DNA of 64,000 nucleotides, taken from the NCBI GenBank assembly GCA_905181875.1, contig CAJIZH010000003.1, positions 124,001 to 188,000 of the forward strand, written 5' to 3'. The notes beneath the pieces are model-generated. The model had not been told where the DNA came from. It did no database searches and saw only the letters and a list, made by a program, of their open reading frames with translations. A program made the position numbers and the translations under genes. Source of the DNA: Flavobacteriales bacterium UBA6770 (GTDB taxonomy: Bacteria; Bacteroidota; Bacteroidia; Flavobacteriales_G; Salibacteraceae). Position 1 is the stretch's first letter. Every line of letters starts with the position of its first letter. Positions 48,889 through 58,747 of the stretch are shown here, one piece after another.

Positions 48889-49779
48889 ATGATCTCCATT
48901 TTAATTCCAATTTACAATGTAGACATAACTGAATTAGTGACCTACCTTTGGGATCAAACCAAGCAGCTAATAGACGAGAAATTTGAAATCCTTTGTCTCG
49001 ACGATTGCTCAACCAATACCAATATTAAGCAACTAAATAGATTAATCGGTAAGTTGGATCTCGTCAAATATTCGGAGTTGAATGAAAATGTTGGGCGAGG
49101 AAATATCCGAATGTTACTCGCTAAAAAAGCAAAATACGAAACGTTAATTTTCTTGGATTGCGACATGAAAATTGTGAGTTCAAATTACCTTCAAAAATTT
49201 GTTGAACACAAAGCAAAAAAGGTAGTTATTGGAGGAATTACCTATTCGAATAATCGTCCAGAAAATCCAGATTTTTTATTGCGCTGGAAATATGGAATTC
49301 AACGAGAAAAAAAATCAGCATCAGAAAGAAATAGAATGCGATTTAGTCATTTCGTAGCAAGTAACCTTCTGATCAATAAAAAGATATTCCTCTCTCTACC
49401 TGTTGATAACGATATTGTTGGTTACGGCCATGAGGATACGCTGCTGGGCCTGAAGTTGCTTAAAATGGGGACACCCCTTTCTCATATTGATAACCCCTTA
49501 GAACATTTAGGGCTAGATACAGCAGTAACGTTTATAGAAAAATCAAAATCAGGGACATCAAACCTTGCTACTTTATTTAGCAAACGCATTTGCGGGCCCG
49601 AAATACGTCTAATCAGCGTTTATGAATCACTTCATGCTATCGGCTTATCAAAGTTTGTATTTCATATAATCAAACCGTTTATTTCTCTGATTGAGAAAAG
49701 TCTAAAAGGACGGAACCCCAATATTCGACTATTCGACATTTGGAAGCTATTCTACTTTATGAAAATGTATAAGTACTAA
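48889..49779 (+). CDS. family 2 glycosyltransferase
   Basis: The 296-residue protein has a GT-A start (MISILIPIYNVDI), an LCLDDCSTNTN nucleotide-sugar site, IFLDCDMK as the DxD motif, and GYGHEDTLLGLKLL as the catalytic acid/base region. It is probably membrane associated through C-terminal helices. It lies 9 nt after ftsE and converges on the next GT, overlapping its stop by 4 nt. Donor and acceptor sugars cannot be told. Confidence 0.9.
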   Translation: MISILIPIYNVDITELVTYLWDQTKQLIDEKFEILCLDDCSTNTNIKQLNRLIGKLDLVKYSELNENVGRGNIRMLLAKKAKYETLIFLDCDMKIVSSNYLQKFVEHKAKKVVIGGITYSNNRPENPDFLLRWKYGIQREKKSASERNRMRFSHFVASNLLINKKIFLSLPVDNDIVGYGHEDTLLGLKLLKMGTPLSHIDNPLEHLGLDTAVTFIEKSKSGTSNLATLFSKRICGPEIRLISVYESLHAIGLSKFVFHIIKPFISLIEKSLKGRNPNIRLFDIWKLFYFMKMYKY

Positions 49780-50864
49780 GCGAATAATTCTTGATAAACG
49801 GAAATCAAACGAGCTTCCTCATTCTGCCAATTAAACTCTTTTCGAGCCTCAAGTGCTTTATTTCGAATGTATTGGTAATGGTTTTCATCTTTTAAAAGAT
49901 GATTTAAGCTACTTGCGATCGTAAATGCATCTAAATCATCCAATAACTTAGCAACTTCATACTTTTTGTTAAACGCTTGGTATTCAGGGTAATTCATCGC
50001 CAATTGCGGCATTCCAGCATGCATGTAATCGAAAAAACGATTAGCCATTGAATATTTATTGCTCAATCCTTTTGCCTCAAAAAGTGTCAACCCGATTTTT
50101 GCAGCTTTTGTGTAGCGCTTCAATTCTAAAGGTTGAATATAACCAAGCAATTTTACTTTTTTCTCGAGGTGTTCATCATCAATTTTTTTCTTTACAATTT
50201 CAAATAAGTCACCATCACCGCAAATGATAAGCGTGCCTTTCACTTTATGCATTGCCTCAATCAAAGAAATTAATCCTCTTCCATAATTAACAGCACCTTG
50301 ATAAAGTATAATATTTTCCTTTGGAGTATCCGGAATTTCATCAATCAATACAGTTGCGTTGCGTACTATTTTATATTCAACACCATACTGTGATTTAAAC
50401 AAATCGGCATACCCCTCCGAAACTGTATAGCCATGATTAATAAATGGAACTGTGATTTTTTCAATAATTTTCCAGGCGGTTTTTACCAGCTTTCGATCTG
50501 CCAGTTCTTCCATTTCAGTAAAGTACTCGTGTGCATCATAAGTCTGTTTAAAGCCCTTGATAATGCTTGCTAATCTACCTGGTAAAATGGTGTCTAAATC
50601 GATGGAACTTACCGCATCAGTTTTATGAGTAATGAGGTATAGAAACAAGCGAATATTGAACTCTAAATAAAATAAAGGACCTTTCTCGAACCAGCACTCA
50701 ATTCTATGTTGCTTGTGTTTTTCAGCAGTAAGCTCAGGAGATTTTTTCTTTTTTCTTCCTATAAGAAGCACATCATATCCAGCATTTGAGAGACTTGTAC
50801 AAATCCTTCTCATTCTTTGGTCAAAAACCAAATCAGTGGTAACGGTACAAATTATTTTTTTCAT
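49776..50864 (-). CDS. family 1 (GT-B) glycosyltransferase
   Basis: I choose ATG 50862-50864 (MKKIICTVTTDLVFDQRMRR), which overlaps the upstream TGA as ATGA; the longer frame adds six residues. The 362-residue GT-B protein has DAHEYFTEMEELADR, LYQGAVNYGRGLISLIEAM, CGDGDLFEIVKKK and LLGYIQPLELKRYT with the C-terminal Glu-x7-Glu-like region ALEARKEFNWQNEEARL. It probably adds a sugar to surface polysaccharide. It is in an operon with the formyltransferase-like gene. Confidence 0.88.
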   Translation of the reverse strand: MKKIICTVTTDLVFDQRMRRICTSLSNAGYDVLLIGRKKKKSPELTAEKHKQHRIECWFEKGPLFYLEFNIRLFLYLITHKTDAVSSIDLDTILPGRLASIIKGFKQTYDAHEYFTEMEELADRKLVKTAWKIIEKITVPFINHGYTVSEGYADLFKSQYGVEYKIVRNATVLIDEIPDTPKENIILYQGAVNYGRGLISLIEAMHKVKGTLIICGDGDLFEIVKKKIDDEHLEKKVKLLGYIQPLELKRYTKAAKIGLTLFEAKGLSNKYSMANRFFDYMHAGMPQLAMNYPEYQAFNKKYEVAKLLDDLDAFTIASSLNHLLKDENHYQYIRNKALEARKEFNWQNEEARLISVYQELFA

Positions 50865-51628
50865 TTCAATTTTTTGTACCAATCTAAAGAAAGAGGAATT
50901 TCTGCTTCTTCAGAGACTAATACAGGAGGTTCAAATGCCGGAAAAAATGTTGCACGAAAATATCTTTTCTGCTTTTCCAATGGCCAAGAGGCATCAATCC
51001 TTTTTAACTGTTCAATTTCTTTTCGATAATGAAAACTTGTCCCTCGCTCTTCAAACAACTCTGGTTGAGGGGTTAATTGAAAGTTTCGGTTTAAAATTAG
51101 CTCTAGTTTTTCTTGAAATAGCTGCAGAGAAAAGCCTAATGTTCGATTATACAAATCTGTAACAAACTCGTTTTCTCTTATTTTAAAACGCTTTTCAAAA
51201 ATTATTGACCCCGCATCAGTATCTGGCTCTAATACATGCAAGGTTGTTCCAAATTCTTCAGCTTTATCAATCAGTGCAAAAGAAAACTGATTACAGCCTC
51301 GATATTCTGGAAGTGGCGCCATATGAAGGTTAACAGCCAATGACTTAGCAACTGCAATTTCTTCAGCAGTTAATATTTGATTGTATTGAACAGAAAAAAT
51401 AAAATCAACATCTTCTAGTTCAAGCAAATGAGATTTCTCGCTAAAATGAGGGATATTGAACTTATCAGCCAATAATTGAAGGCTTTGATCCTTATTGGAC
51501 AGCGGCGATCTTGAGTTCTCAAAAACTGCTACAACTTCTAAGTTCAGCTTTTCAGATTGCTCTAACAAAAAAAACAAGCTGGTATATCCAACTTGCTTTC
51601 CACCCATAAAAACTATTTTTTTCTTCAA
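50861..51628 (-). CDS. formyltransferase-family protein (sugar or amino-sugar N-formyltransferase?)
   Basis: The 255-residue protein has the formyl-transferase fold with its catalytic triad visible: Asn in SVQYNQIL, His in LHMAPLPEYRGCN and Asp in TDAGSIIFEK. This matches the Fmt/PurN/ArnA hydroxymethyl- and formyl-transferase superfamily using 10-formyl-THF. Lacking a clear tRNA-binding C-terminal domain and lying in a polysaccharide locus, it more likely N-formylates a nucleotide amino sugar. The TGA overlaps the following ATG as ATGA. Confidence 0.78.
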   Translation of the reverse strand: MKKKIVFMGGKQVGYTSLFFLLEQSEKLNLEVVAVFENSRSPLSNKDQSLQLLADKFNIPHFSEKSHLLELEDVDFIFSVQYNQILTAEEIAVAKSLAVNLHMAPLPEYRGCNQFSFALIDKAEEFGTTLHVLEPDTDAGSIIFEKRFKIRENEFVTDLYNRTLGFSLQLFQEKLELILNRNFQLTPQPELFEERGTSFHYRKEIEQLKRIDASWPLEKQKRYFRATFFPAFEPPVLVSEEAEIPLSLDWYKKLK

Positions 51629-51670
51629 TACAATGCTTTATCGCAAATGTACAACTACCATTAAGCCTAT

Positions 51671-51947
51671 TTATTTTATTACAAACTTTTCAATAATTAA
51701 ATCTTGACCAATTAATATTTCTAAAATGCAGACACTAGGAGCGGAATCTAGCATATTGTATAAAAATTCGTTTTTACCTGCTATTAAAGCAGTATAAAAT
51801 CCCAAAATCCTTTGACCATGGGTATTCCAAATAGCAATGTCAATTTCTTGTTCCTCCTTTCACAGTTAGCCAATCAACCTGCTGAGCATAACCAGAAAAA
51901 GCGAGAATAAGAGCCGGTAAAAGTGATGTGAATATGTCTTTTATCAT
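51671..51947 (-). pseudogene. internally deleted T9SS cargo gene (signal peptide joined to sorting-domain tail)
   Basis: From ATG 51945-51947 the frame reads MIKDIFTSLLPALILAFSGYAQ, a signal peptide, then WLTVKGGTRN and TGA. In the next frame the sequence resumes as IDIAIWNTHGQRILGFYTAL, then SVCILEILIGQDLIIEKFVIK and TAA at 51671-51673. The second part matches the end of a Por secretion (type A) domain. The 277-nt unit therefore keeps both export ends of a secreted protein with the functional middle deleted and a frame break at the join. It is not predicted to make a useful product. The rest of the 51629-52074 gap holds nothing I recognise. Confidence 0.7.
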
Positions 51948-52074
51948 AATCAAAGTTATTTCAAATAGATTTATTAAAATTACTTCTTTATCAATTGAAA
52001 AGACGTTTTATTACAATCTAACGTTTGGTTAATTACTATTATGTTTTTAATCTAGATTCAATACTTTCGTTGTC

Positions 52075-53106
52075 ATGAAAGTTGTTGTTACAGGGGGGGC
52101 TGGGTATATAGGTTCACACACTATTATCGAAATAGTTGAATCAACTGACTGGGAGTTAATATCTATCGATTCTTTTATCAATTCTACCCCAGACACATTT
52201 AGGAGAGTTGAGGAAATAACTGGTAAAAAAATTGCAAATTTTCGAATAGACTTATGCGATCGCAGTGCATTAGAAAATGTGTTTACTGAAATTGGACCGG
52301 TGGATGGGATAATTCATTTTGCTGCTCTAAAAGCTGTAGGTGAATCTGTAGAAAAGCCTCTACTTTACTTCCACAATAACATAACGGGACTTTTAAATAT
52401 TTTAGAATGTTGTGATAAATTCAATATTCCGAATCTCATTTTTTCTTCCTCGTGCTCCATTTATGGAAATGTTGCTGTTCTGCCAGTCGATGAAATGACT
52501 CCATTAGCTAAATCTGAGAGCCCTTATGCAGCGACGAAAGCTATGGGAGAGGACATCCTGAAAGATTTTTCTAAAGTTTCAAATACCAACCTTATCGCGT
52601 TGCGTTATTTTAATCCTGTAGGGGCGCATTCATCAGGTTTAATCGGCGAAAACCCAATCAATAAACCAAGCAATTTATTTCCAGTTATTACTCAAACCGC
52701 TGTCGGTATTATTAAAGAAATGCAGGTTTTTGGTTCAGATTACAAAACTAGAGATGGTAGTTGTATTCGTGATTATATTCATGTTTCAGATATCGCTAGC
52801 GCTCATATTTTAGCGCTTAAATATGCATTAGAGCAAGAAAAATTGGAGAATCTCGAATTTTATAATCTTGGATCAGGAAAAGGAGTGAGTGTTTTAGAAG
52901 CAATTTCTACATTTGAAAACATAAGCAACCTAAAGTTGAACTATAATCTAAGCGACAGGAGAGCTGGTGATGTTGAATCTATTTATAGCAATAGCAAAAA
53001 GGCCAAATCGAAATTAGATTGGACACCAAAGTTTGAACTTAAGGCAATGATGAATTCTGCTTGGAAATGGCAACAGCAACTTGAAAATGAAAAACTAAAA
53101 TCTTAA
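52075..53106 (+). CDS. galE: UDP-glucose 4-epimerase
   Basis: The 343-residue short-chain dehydrogenase has the NAD motif TGGAGYIGSHT, the catalytic Tyr-x3-Lys in SPYAATKAMGE, the FSSSCSIYGN strand and the GalE-type RYFNPVGAHSSG with RDYIHVSDIA. It interconverts UDP-glucose and UDP-galactose (or the GlcNAc forms) for surface polysaccharide. Its TAA (53104-53106) overlaps the beginning of the next epimerase frame. Length and motifs are canonical. Confidence 0.95.
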   Translation: MKVVVTGGAGYIGSHTIIEIVESTDWELISIDSFINSTPDTFRRVEEITGKKIANFRIDLCDRSALENVFTEIGPVDGIIHFAALKAVGESVEKPLLYFHNNITGLLNILECCDKFNIPNLIFSSSCSIYGNVAVLPVDEMTPLAKSESPYAATKAMGEDILKDFSKVSNTNLIALRYFNPVGAHSSGLIGENPINKPSNLFPVITQTAVGIIKEMQVFGSDYKTRDGSCIRDYIHVSDIASAHILALKYALEQEKLENLEFYNLGSGKGVSVLEAISTFENISNLKLNYNLSDRRAGDVESIYSNSKKAKSKLDWTPKFELKAMMNSAWKWQQQLENEKLKS

Positions 53107-54016
53107 AATCCTAATTACCGGCGGGGCTGGTTTTATTCCTGGATCTCTAGCCGCAAAACTTGCGAAAGACACCTCAAATTTTATCGTGGTAGTGGATAAT
53201 TTTCTAACCGGAAAAAAGAAGAATATACCGCAAGGTGATAACATTCGATTCATAAAGTGCGATGTAAATCATTATTTGGAAATTGCTCCAATTATGACTA
53301 GCCACCAGTTTGACTATGTATTTCATTATGCTGCTGTAGTTGGAGTTAAAAGAACTCTAGCAAATCCTGCAATGGTGTTAGAGGACCTAGCTGGAATAAA
53401 AAATATTTTAAGTCTTTGCAAAAATACTGGGGTAAAAAGAGTGTTCTACTCTTCTAGTAGTGAAGTCTATGGCGAGCCTGTTGAGTTGCCTCAACATGAA
53501 GAAACCACGCCATTAAATAGCAGACTGCCATATGCAATTGTAAAAAATGCAGGAGAAGCATACTGCAAAGCGTTCAAGCAAGAATACGATTTGGATTATA
53601 CGATTTTTCGATTTTTCAACACCTATGGCCCTCTTCAAAGTACAGATTTTGTAATGTCAAAATTCATAAAAGCTGCACTAAGAAATGATCCTATCACGAT
53701 TTATGGTGATGGAAGTCAAACCAGAACGTTTTGCTACATTGACGATAATATTGATTTTACTTCAAGATGCATGTTCGAGGATATATACGTTAACGATGTT
53801 GTGAACGTAGGAAACGACGAACAGACAACAATTTTGGAACTTGCACAAATAATTATTGAGGAAAGCAATTCAAAATCTAAAATTGAATTCCTTCCACCTC
53901 TTGGCGAAGGTGATATGACAAGACGTCAACCCGATATTGAAAAAATGAGATCTTCATTAAGTAGAGATTTATTGGATATGAGATCAGGAATTCGCTTGCT
54001 CTTAAAACAATTCTAA
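53102..54016 (+). CDS. NAD-dependent SDR epimerase/dehydratase without a normal start codon
   Basis: An extended-SDR protein of about 304 residues reads from the frame at 53102: LKILITGGAGFIPGSLA, then SSSSEVYGEPVELP, the active-site Tyr-x3-Lys in YAIVKNAGEAY, and RFFNTYGPLQS. No ATG, GTG or TTG lies at the expected place: the codon before KILITGG is CTT, and in-frame TAA lies two codons upstream. The first GTG (53186) would remove the whole NAD loop. The last Gly of GGAGFIG is Pro here. It could be damaged, read from a rare start, or use a restart from galE. It resembles UDP-glucuronate decarboxylase or GDP-mannose-type epimerases; the substrate is unclear. Confidence 0.65.
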   Translation, partial: LKILITGGAGFIPGSLAAKLAKDTSNFIVVVDNFLTGKKKNIPQGDNIRFIKCDVNHYLEIAPIMTSHQFDYVFHYAAVVGVKRTLANPAMVLEDLAGIKNILSLCKNTGVKRVFYSSSSEVYGEPVELPQHEETTPLNSRLPYAIVKNAGEAYCKAFKQEYDLDYTIFRFFNTYGPLQSTDFVMSKFIKAALRNDPITIYGDGSQTRTFCYIDDNIDFTSRCMFEDIYVNDVVNVGNDEQTTILELAQIIIEESNSKSKIEFLPPLGEGDMTRRQPDIEKMRSSLSRDLLDMRSGIRLLLKQF

Positions 54017-54018
54017 AC

Positions 54019-54489
54019 TTAGTGATGATAAGGTAAATTGTGCTTAATTGAGTATGCTCTATAAATTTGTTCTATCAGAATTAGCCGAATCATTTGATGC
54101 GAAAATGTCATTTTAGAAAACGAAATTCTCTCATTAGCTCTTTCATAAACTGAGTCAGAAAAACCATAGGCTCCTCCAACAATAAAGGTTAATGATGATA
54201 CTCCAGATAGCGCCTTTTTCTCGAACCAATTAAAAAATTCCTTGCTAGAATATTGGTTTCCAGCAGCATCAAATAAAACTACGACATCAGATGTTTTTAA
54301 CTTTTTGAGAATTAACTCTCCTTCTTTTTCCTTTAGTTCTTGAGTAGATGTTTTTCCTCGACTAGAAATATCTGGAATTTCATCCCAGCTGAACGAAACA
54401 AATCTTGACAGTCTTTTTTCATATTCCTTAATACCTGTTATCAAGTATTTCTCCGACGTTTTCCCTACTGTTATTACTCTTATTTTCAT
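54019..54489 (-). CDS. rlmH: 23S rRNA pseudouridine-1915 N3-methyltransferase
   Basis: The 156-residue SPOUT-type enzyme has the family motifs ALFDAAGNQYSS, FIVGGAYGFSDSVYE and SKMTFSHQMIRLILIEQIYRAYSI with the closing H-NLPYHH. RlmH methylates pseudouridine 1915 of 23S rRNA using SAM. It is convergent with the epimerase gene, with 2 nt between the two stop codons. Its position inside a sugar cluster is probably accidental. Confidence 0.95.
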   Translation of the reverse strand: MKIRVITVGKTSEKYLITGIKEYEKRLSRFVSFSWDEIPDISSRGKTSTQELKEKEGELILKKLKTSDVVVLFDAAGNQYSSKEFFNWFEKKALSGVSSLTFIVGGAYGFSDSVYERANERISFSKMTFSHQMIRLILIEQIYRAYSIKHNLPYHH

Positions 54490-54538
54490 ATCAAGGAGCC
54501 AAATGTAAACAATACATTTGCCTACAAAATCATTGATA

Positions 54539-55381
54539 ATGAACCCAGGAATAGAAAAACATATCCAACTCGCAATTAATGAAGATGTCGGATTAGGTGA
54601 TCACAGCGCATTAGCAAGCATCCCTTTTGAAGCTGAATCTTCTGCTCAATTAATAATAAAGGATAATGGTGTTTTAAGCGGAATTGAAGTAGCGAAAGCC
54701 GTATTCAATTTAGTTGATCCTAACCTTAGGATTCAGCAATTCCTAAATGATGGTGTTGAAATTTCGAAAGGTGATATTGCCTTCAAAGTTAATGGTAACG
54801 CGCAATCTATTCTTAAAGCGGAAAGACTTGCATTGAACTATATGCAGCGTATGTCTGGAATAGCCACAACAACAAAAGTTTATGTCAAGAAAATTGAAGG
54901 ATTAAACTCAAAGATTTTGGATACTCGAAAAACAACTCCAGGGATGCGTGTATTTGAAAAAATGGCTGTGGTTCATGGTGGTGGAGTGAATCATCGTTTT
55001 GGACTTTATGATATGATAATGCTAAAAGACAATCATATTGACTATGCGGGCGGGATTAATAAAGCAATGAATGCAACAGCAAGCTATTTAGCTGATAACA
55101 AGTTGAATATAAAAGTTGAAGTTGAAGCACGTGATTTAAGCGAAGTTGAGCAAATCCTCAGAAACGGAAAAGCAGATAGAATTATGTTCGATAATTTCAG
55201 CTTTGAGGATACTAGAAAAGGCGTTGAGTTGGTGAATAACCTAATGGAAACCGAATCTTCTGGAGGTATTACGCTAGATACTATTCGTGAATATGCGGAT
55301 TGTGGTGTTGATTATATTTCGGTTGGTGCACTTACACATCAGATTCAGTCACTTGACATGAGCTTAAAAGCTATCGATTAA
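54539..55381 (+). CDS. nadC: nicotinate-nucleotide pyrophosphorylase (carboxylating)
   Basis: The ATG at 54539 (MNPGIEKHIQLAINEDVGLGDHS) is the family start; the longer frame begins at a TTG. The 280-residue enzyme has EDVGLGDHSA, RLALNYMQRMSGIAT, LDTRKTTPGMR, HRFGLYDMIMLKDNHI and EVEARDLSEVE. It converts quinolinate and PRPP to nicotinate mononucleotide in NAD synthesis. Its stop overlaps the convergent flippase stop by 4 nt. Confidence 0.95.
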   Translation: MNPGIEKHIQLAINEDVGLGDHSALASIPFEAESSAQLIIKDNGVLSGIEVAKAVFNLVDPNLRIQQFLNDGVEISKGDIAFKVNGNAQSILKAERLALNYMQRMSGIATTTKVYVKKIEGLNSKILDTRKTTPGMRVFEKMAVVHGGGVNHRFGLYDMIMLKDNHIDYAGGINKAMNATASYLADNKLNIKVEVEARDLSEVEQILRNGKADRIMFDNFSFEDTRKGVELVNNLMETESSGGITLDTIREYADCGVDYISVGALTHQIQSLDMSLKAID

Positions 55382-56885
55382 TTACTGAATTTACTTCGAA
55401 GTTGTAAATACATTGCGTTAAAATCATCCGATACATTAACCACAATCGCAATGCCTGCGAAAACCAAACTAATTATGCTACTTCTTATAATTATGTCGAC
55501 AATAAAATTGTCAAACGCAGGAATAAAATAAACCGCAGAATAACTTACTAATGCAATCAGCACTATATAGACATGTTTGATAGAAAAAGGCTGTAATTTG
55601 AACTTATTGTAAACCAAGTAAATTCGAATCAAGCTGTAAATCAAAACCGAAATAAAAGATGCCATTGCTGCACCAATAATTCCGAAACTTGGAATGAAAA
55701 TGAAGTTAGTGGCCACGACAAGCACAGCAAAAACAACAAGCAAATATGCGGTGTATCGATAATGTCTAGAGAGCTGCAATATTTGAGCATTTGCACCTAA
55801 AATAGCATTCATTAGATTAGACAAACCGATATAAAAAATCACATATTCTCCTCCTCTAAACTCCTCAGTTAGAATTATGAATACATTGTCAATATTTCCC
55901 CAAATTCCAATAAAAACAAGTGCACCAATTAAAAACTGATTGATTGAACTCTTTTTATAAATGGAATTTACGCGTTCCATATTTTTATCTTTTATTGCTT
56001 GAGCCAAAACGTTACTCGTAATTCTGCTTAGTGCCCTTGCAGGCATCACTATTAGTAGGCCAAAAAAGAAAGTAGTTCCGTAAATTCCCGTTTCCTCTAG
56101 CGTGAGGTAAAAGCTAATCATTACAGTATCTACTCGTTGCACTAGTATATTTCCAAAGCCTTGTAAAATAGAATAAAGGCTAACGCTATAGATTACTTTT
56201 CTAAGTCCTTTTCTTAAAAATGAGAACTTGGGAGTAACGTCAAACTGTCCCTTTTTTATCAGGTAATAAATCAGGATTATTCCTGATGTGCTAAATGCTG
56301 TAACGTATAGATAAATAAATTTCTCAAAATCAATAAACGGAATAAACCCATAAGACAGAACAGCCAAAAGAAGTAAGACGCGCTGAACGATTTCTTTAAT
56401 CAGTGCTCCAGTCACGGCATTACCTAGTGCCCTGGCATAAGAATCGAAAAGATTAAACGCAAGTACGAAAGAATGATAGTGGAAACACCAACCACGAGAA
56501 CTGAAAAAATAATTTGTTAGAAACGTCTTGTGAAACAATAAATGGTGACAAAAAATAGTACACAATTGAGCTAAACAAAAACCCAAAAAACAATACCATT
56601 AATGACAAAAAAACAATTCCGTTGTGTCCGTTGGAATTGTTTTTGAAATAGGGAAAAAGCCTTGTAATTGTTGCTCCGAATCCAAAATTACCCAAAATAG
56701 AAATAAACTGAGAATAGGTTATAAGTAAGGTTGTAACTCCAATTTGAGCTGGAGTTAACAGTCTTGGGAAACAGAACAGCCGTGGACAAAAAACCAATCA
56801 GCACGCCTATGTAGGAATAGCTGCTACCTTTTAAGGTTTGACGACCAATCTCACCTAAATCTATATTTAAAATTCTCTTCAACAT
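55378..56885 (-). pseudogene. Wzx-type polysaccharide flippase, two frameshifts
   Basis: Three frames join into one membrane protein of about 501 residues beginning MLKRILNIDLGEIGRQTL (ATG 56883-56885). The first break is near 56764-56765 (AA for A; correcting it gives FPRLLTPAQIGVTTLL). The second is near 56466-56468 (correcting gives FVLAFNLFDSYARALG). The rest of the sequence is 12-14 hydrophobic helices with the MATE/Wzx layout, including MNAILGANAQILQLS. Flippases of this type move lipid-linked sugar units across the inner membrane. The reading frame is otherwise clean, so the two extra bases may be errors. Without correction the gene is broken. Confidence 0.8.
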
Positions 56886-57066
56886 TGTTTAGACCGCAAA
56901 GTATCAGCAATATTTTCACTTTTTAATTAATCCGCTGCCTTATTTCTTAACAAATGTTCCTTTATTTGCTTTGTATTCACTAAAGTATAATTGAACTTTA
57001 CTATTTACTGTTTATTTCAGCCCATTGTAAAAGCGTGCAGACGACACTTCTTTATAAAATTAAATA

Positions 57067-58140
57067 ATGGATAAGTTCACAATACCATTTTTCCCTCCTC
57101 TCGAAGAGTATCATATCCAGCTTGAAAAAGTTTGGAATAATGAGTGGATTACTAATAATGGCCCATTGTTGCAAACTTTAGAGAAAGAGGTTTCTGAATA
57201 TCTTGGAACTTCAAAAATGAGTTTTGTTTCTAACGGAACTATTGCGATTCAAATTGCGATTGAAGCGCTGGGTTTAGAAGGTGAAATTATTACAACACCT
57301 TTTAGTTATGTCGCCACTTCTTCAGCTATCAAATGGCAAAAATGTACGCCTGTGTTTGTTGATATCAATTATTCAGATTATGCTATCAATCCAGCATTAA
57401 TCGAAAATAAAATCACCGATAAAACTTGTGCAATTCTTGCAACTCACATTTTCGGAAACTCCTGTGACATTGAGGCAATCGAAACTATTGCTAAAAAGAA
57501 CAATCTGAAAGTTATTTATGACGCTTCCCATTGTTTTGGAACAGAATACAATGGCGAATCGATATTCAATTTTGGCGATATTAGTACTTGCAGTTTTCAT
57601 GCAACCAAACTATTTCACACTATTGAAGGTGGTGGAATTTTCTCAAGATCTTCAGGAAGTATTAGGTAAAGCAAACCTCTTAGAAATTTTGGACATAATG
57701 GACCGGAGAAATTCTCATCGGAAGGAATTAATGGAAAAAACTCAGAGGTACACGCTGCGATGGGATTAACAAATCTTCCGCATATAGAAGCTGTTAGAGA
57801 AAAAAGAAAACATCAATTTCTTTTGTATAAAAACTTCCTCCAAAACACAGTAGTAAAGTTTCAAGAATTAAATGATCTATGCGATTTTAATTACGCATAT
57901 TGTTCAGTAGTCATTGAAGATAAAGCTAGTTTTAATAGAGTATTGGAAATGACGATTCAGGATAAAGTCGGATTGAGACGATATTTTTATCCGTCGCTCA
58001 ATACCCTACCTTATTATAATCCTACTGAATGTGCCGTTTCGGAGAAAATTGCAGAAAGCATCTTTTGCCTTCCAATGCATTTTAATCTAACCGACACCGA
58101 AATAGAAACCATTGTAAATAAAATTAAGTTATGCTTATAA
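57067..58140 (+). pseudogene. DegT/DnrJ/EryC1 sugar aminotransferase, compensating frameshifts
   Basis: The first frame (57067-57669) has the SNGTIAIQIAIEAL loop, IYDASHCFGTEYNG with the PLP Asp, and STCSFHATKLFHTIEGGG with the PLP lysine. The last frame (57760-58140) is in the same phase. Between, near 57638-57641 and 57678-57684, the frame must shift twice to give FSQDLQEVLGKANL and RNFGHNGPEKFSSEGI. The corrected enzyme is about 357 residues, the normal length. It aminates a 4-keto or 3-keto nucleotide sugar for surface polysaccharide. Its TAA overlaps the ATG of the acetyltransferase gene (58131), a typical pair for N-acylated amino sugars. Confidence 0.82.
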
Positions 58141-58741
58141 TTGGTGCCGGAGGGTTTTCGAAACAGCTTTGTAGTTCTATTCTGATGAATAATAATACTA
58201 GAAGAATTAGTTTTTTTCGACTCATTTACAACAAACAACCAATTCTTAGGCACCTATCAAATTCTTCATACAAATGAAGACGCTCTGGCATATTTACAAA
58301 AAGACAATCGGTTTCTTTTAGGCACTGGAAAACCTGCACTTCGAGCTAAAATCGCTAAAGAATTCATTAATCTCGGAGGGAATCCTTACAACTCACATTT
58401 CAAACCACGCATTAATATCACAACATATAATTGGTATTAAACAAGGCGCGACTATTCTTCCTCAAGTTCTAATTGAACCCTCTGCAATAATTGGACGAGG
58501 CGTGCTTCTAAATGTAAATGCATTTATTGCCCATGATGTAACTATCGGTGATTTTTGTGAAATATCTCCCTCAGCACAACTTTTAGGAGGATGTAAGATT
58601 GGTAAAGGCACATTTATAGGAGCCGGAGCTGTTATTTTACCCGGTATTTCTGTTGGAAATAATGTAATTATAGGAGCAGGAGCATTAGTAAATAAAGATG
58701 TGTTAGCGAACAAAACAGTAGTTGGAGTGCCTGCTAAATAG
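58131..58741 (+). pseudogene. PglD-like hexapeptide sugar acetyltransferase, two frameshifts
   Basis: From ATG 58131 the frames read MLIIGAGGFSKQL, then EELVFFDSFTTNNQFLGTYQ, RFLLGTGKPALRAKIAKEF and, after a further shift, LTTHISNHALISQHIIG with a left-handed beta-helix (ALLGGCKIGKGTFIGAGAVILPG-like hexapeptides) to the end. One extra base near 58199-58200 and one near 58375-58381 (GGG run) explain the two shifts; the corrected protein is about 202 residues. It matches PglD/PerB/NeuD-type acetyltransferases that acylate a nucleotide amino sugar with acetyl-CoA. It overlaps the aminotransferase gene and forms a two-step module. Confidence 0.8.
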
Positions 58742-58747
58742 AAAAAC

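Noticed and set aside
57518..57769. Separate 83-codon gene inside the aminotransferase
   Set aside because: It is the alternate frame; only its short middle part continues the aminotransferase between two indels.
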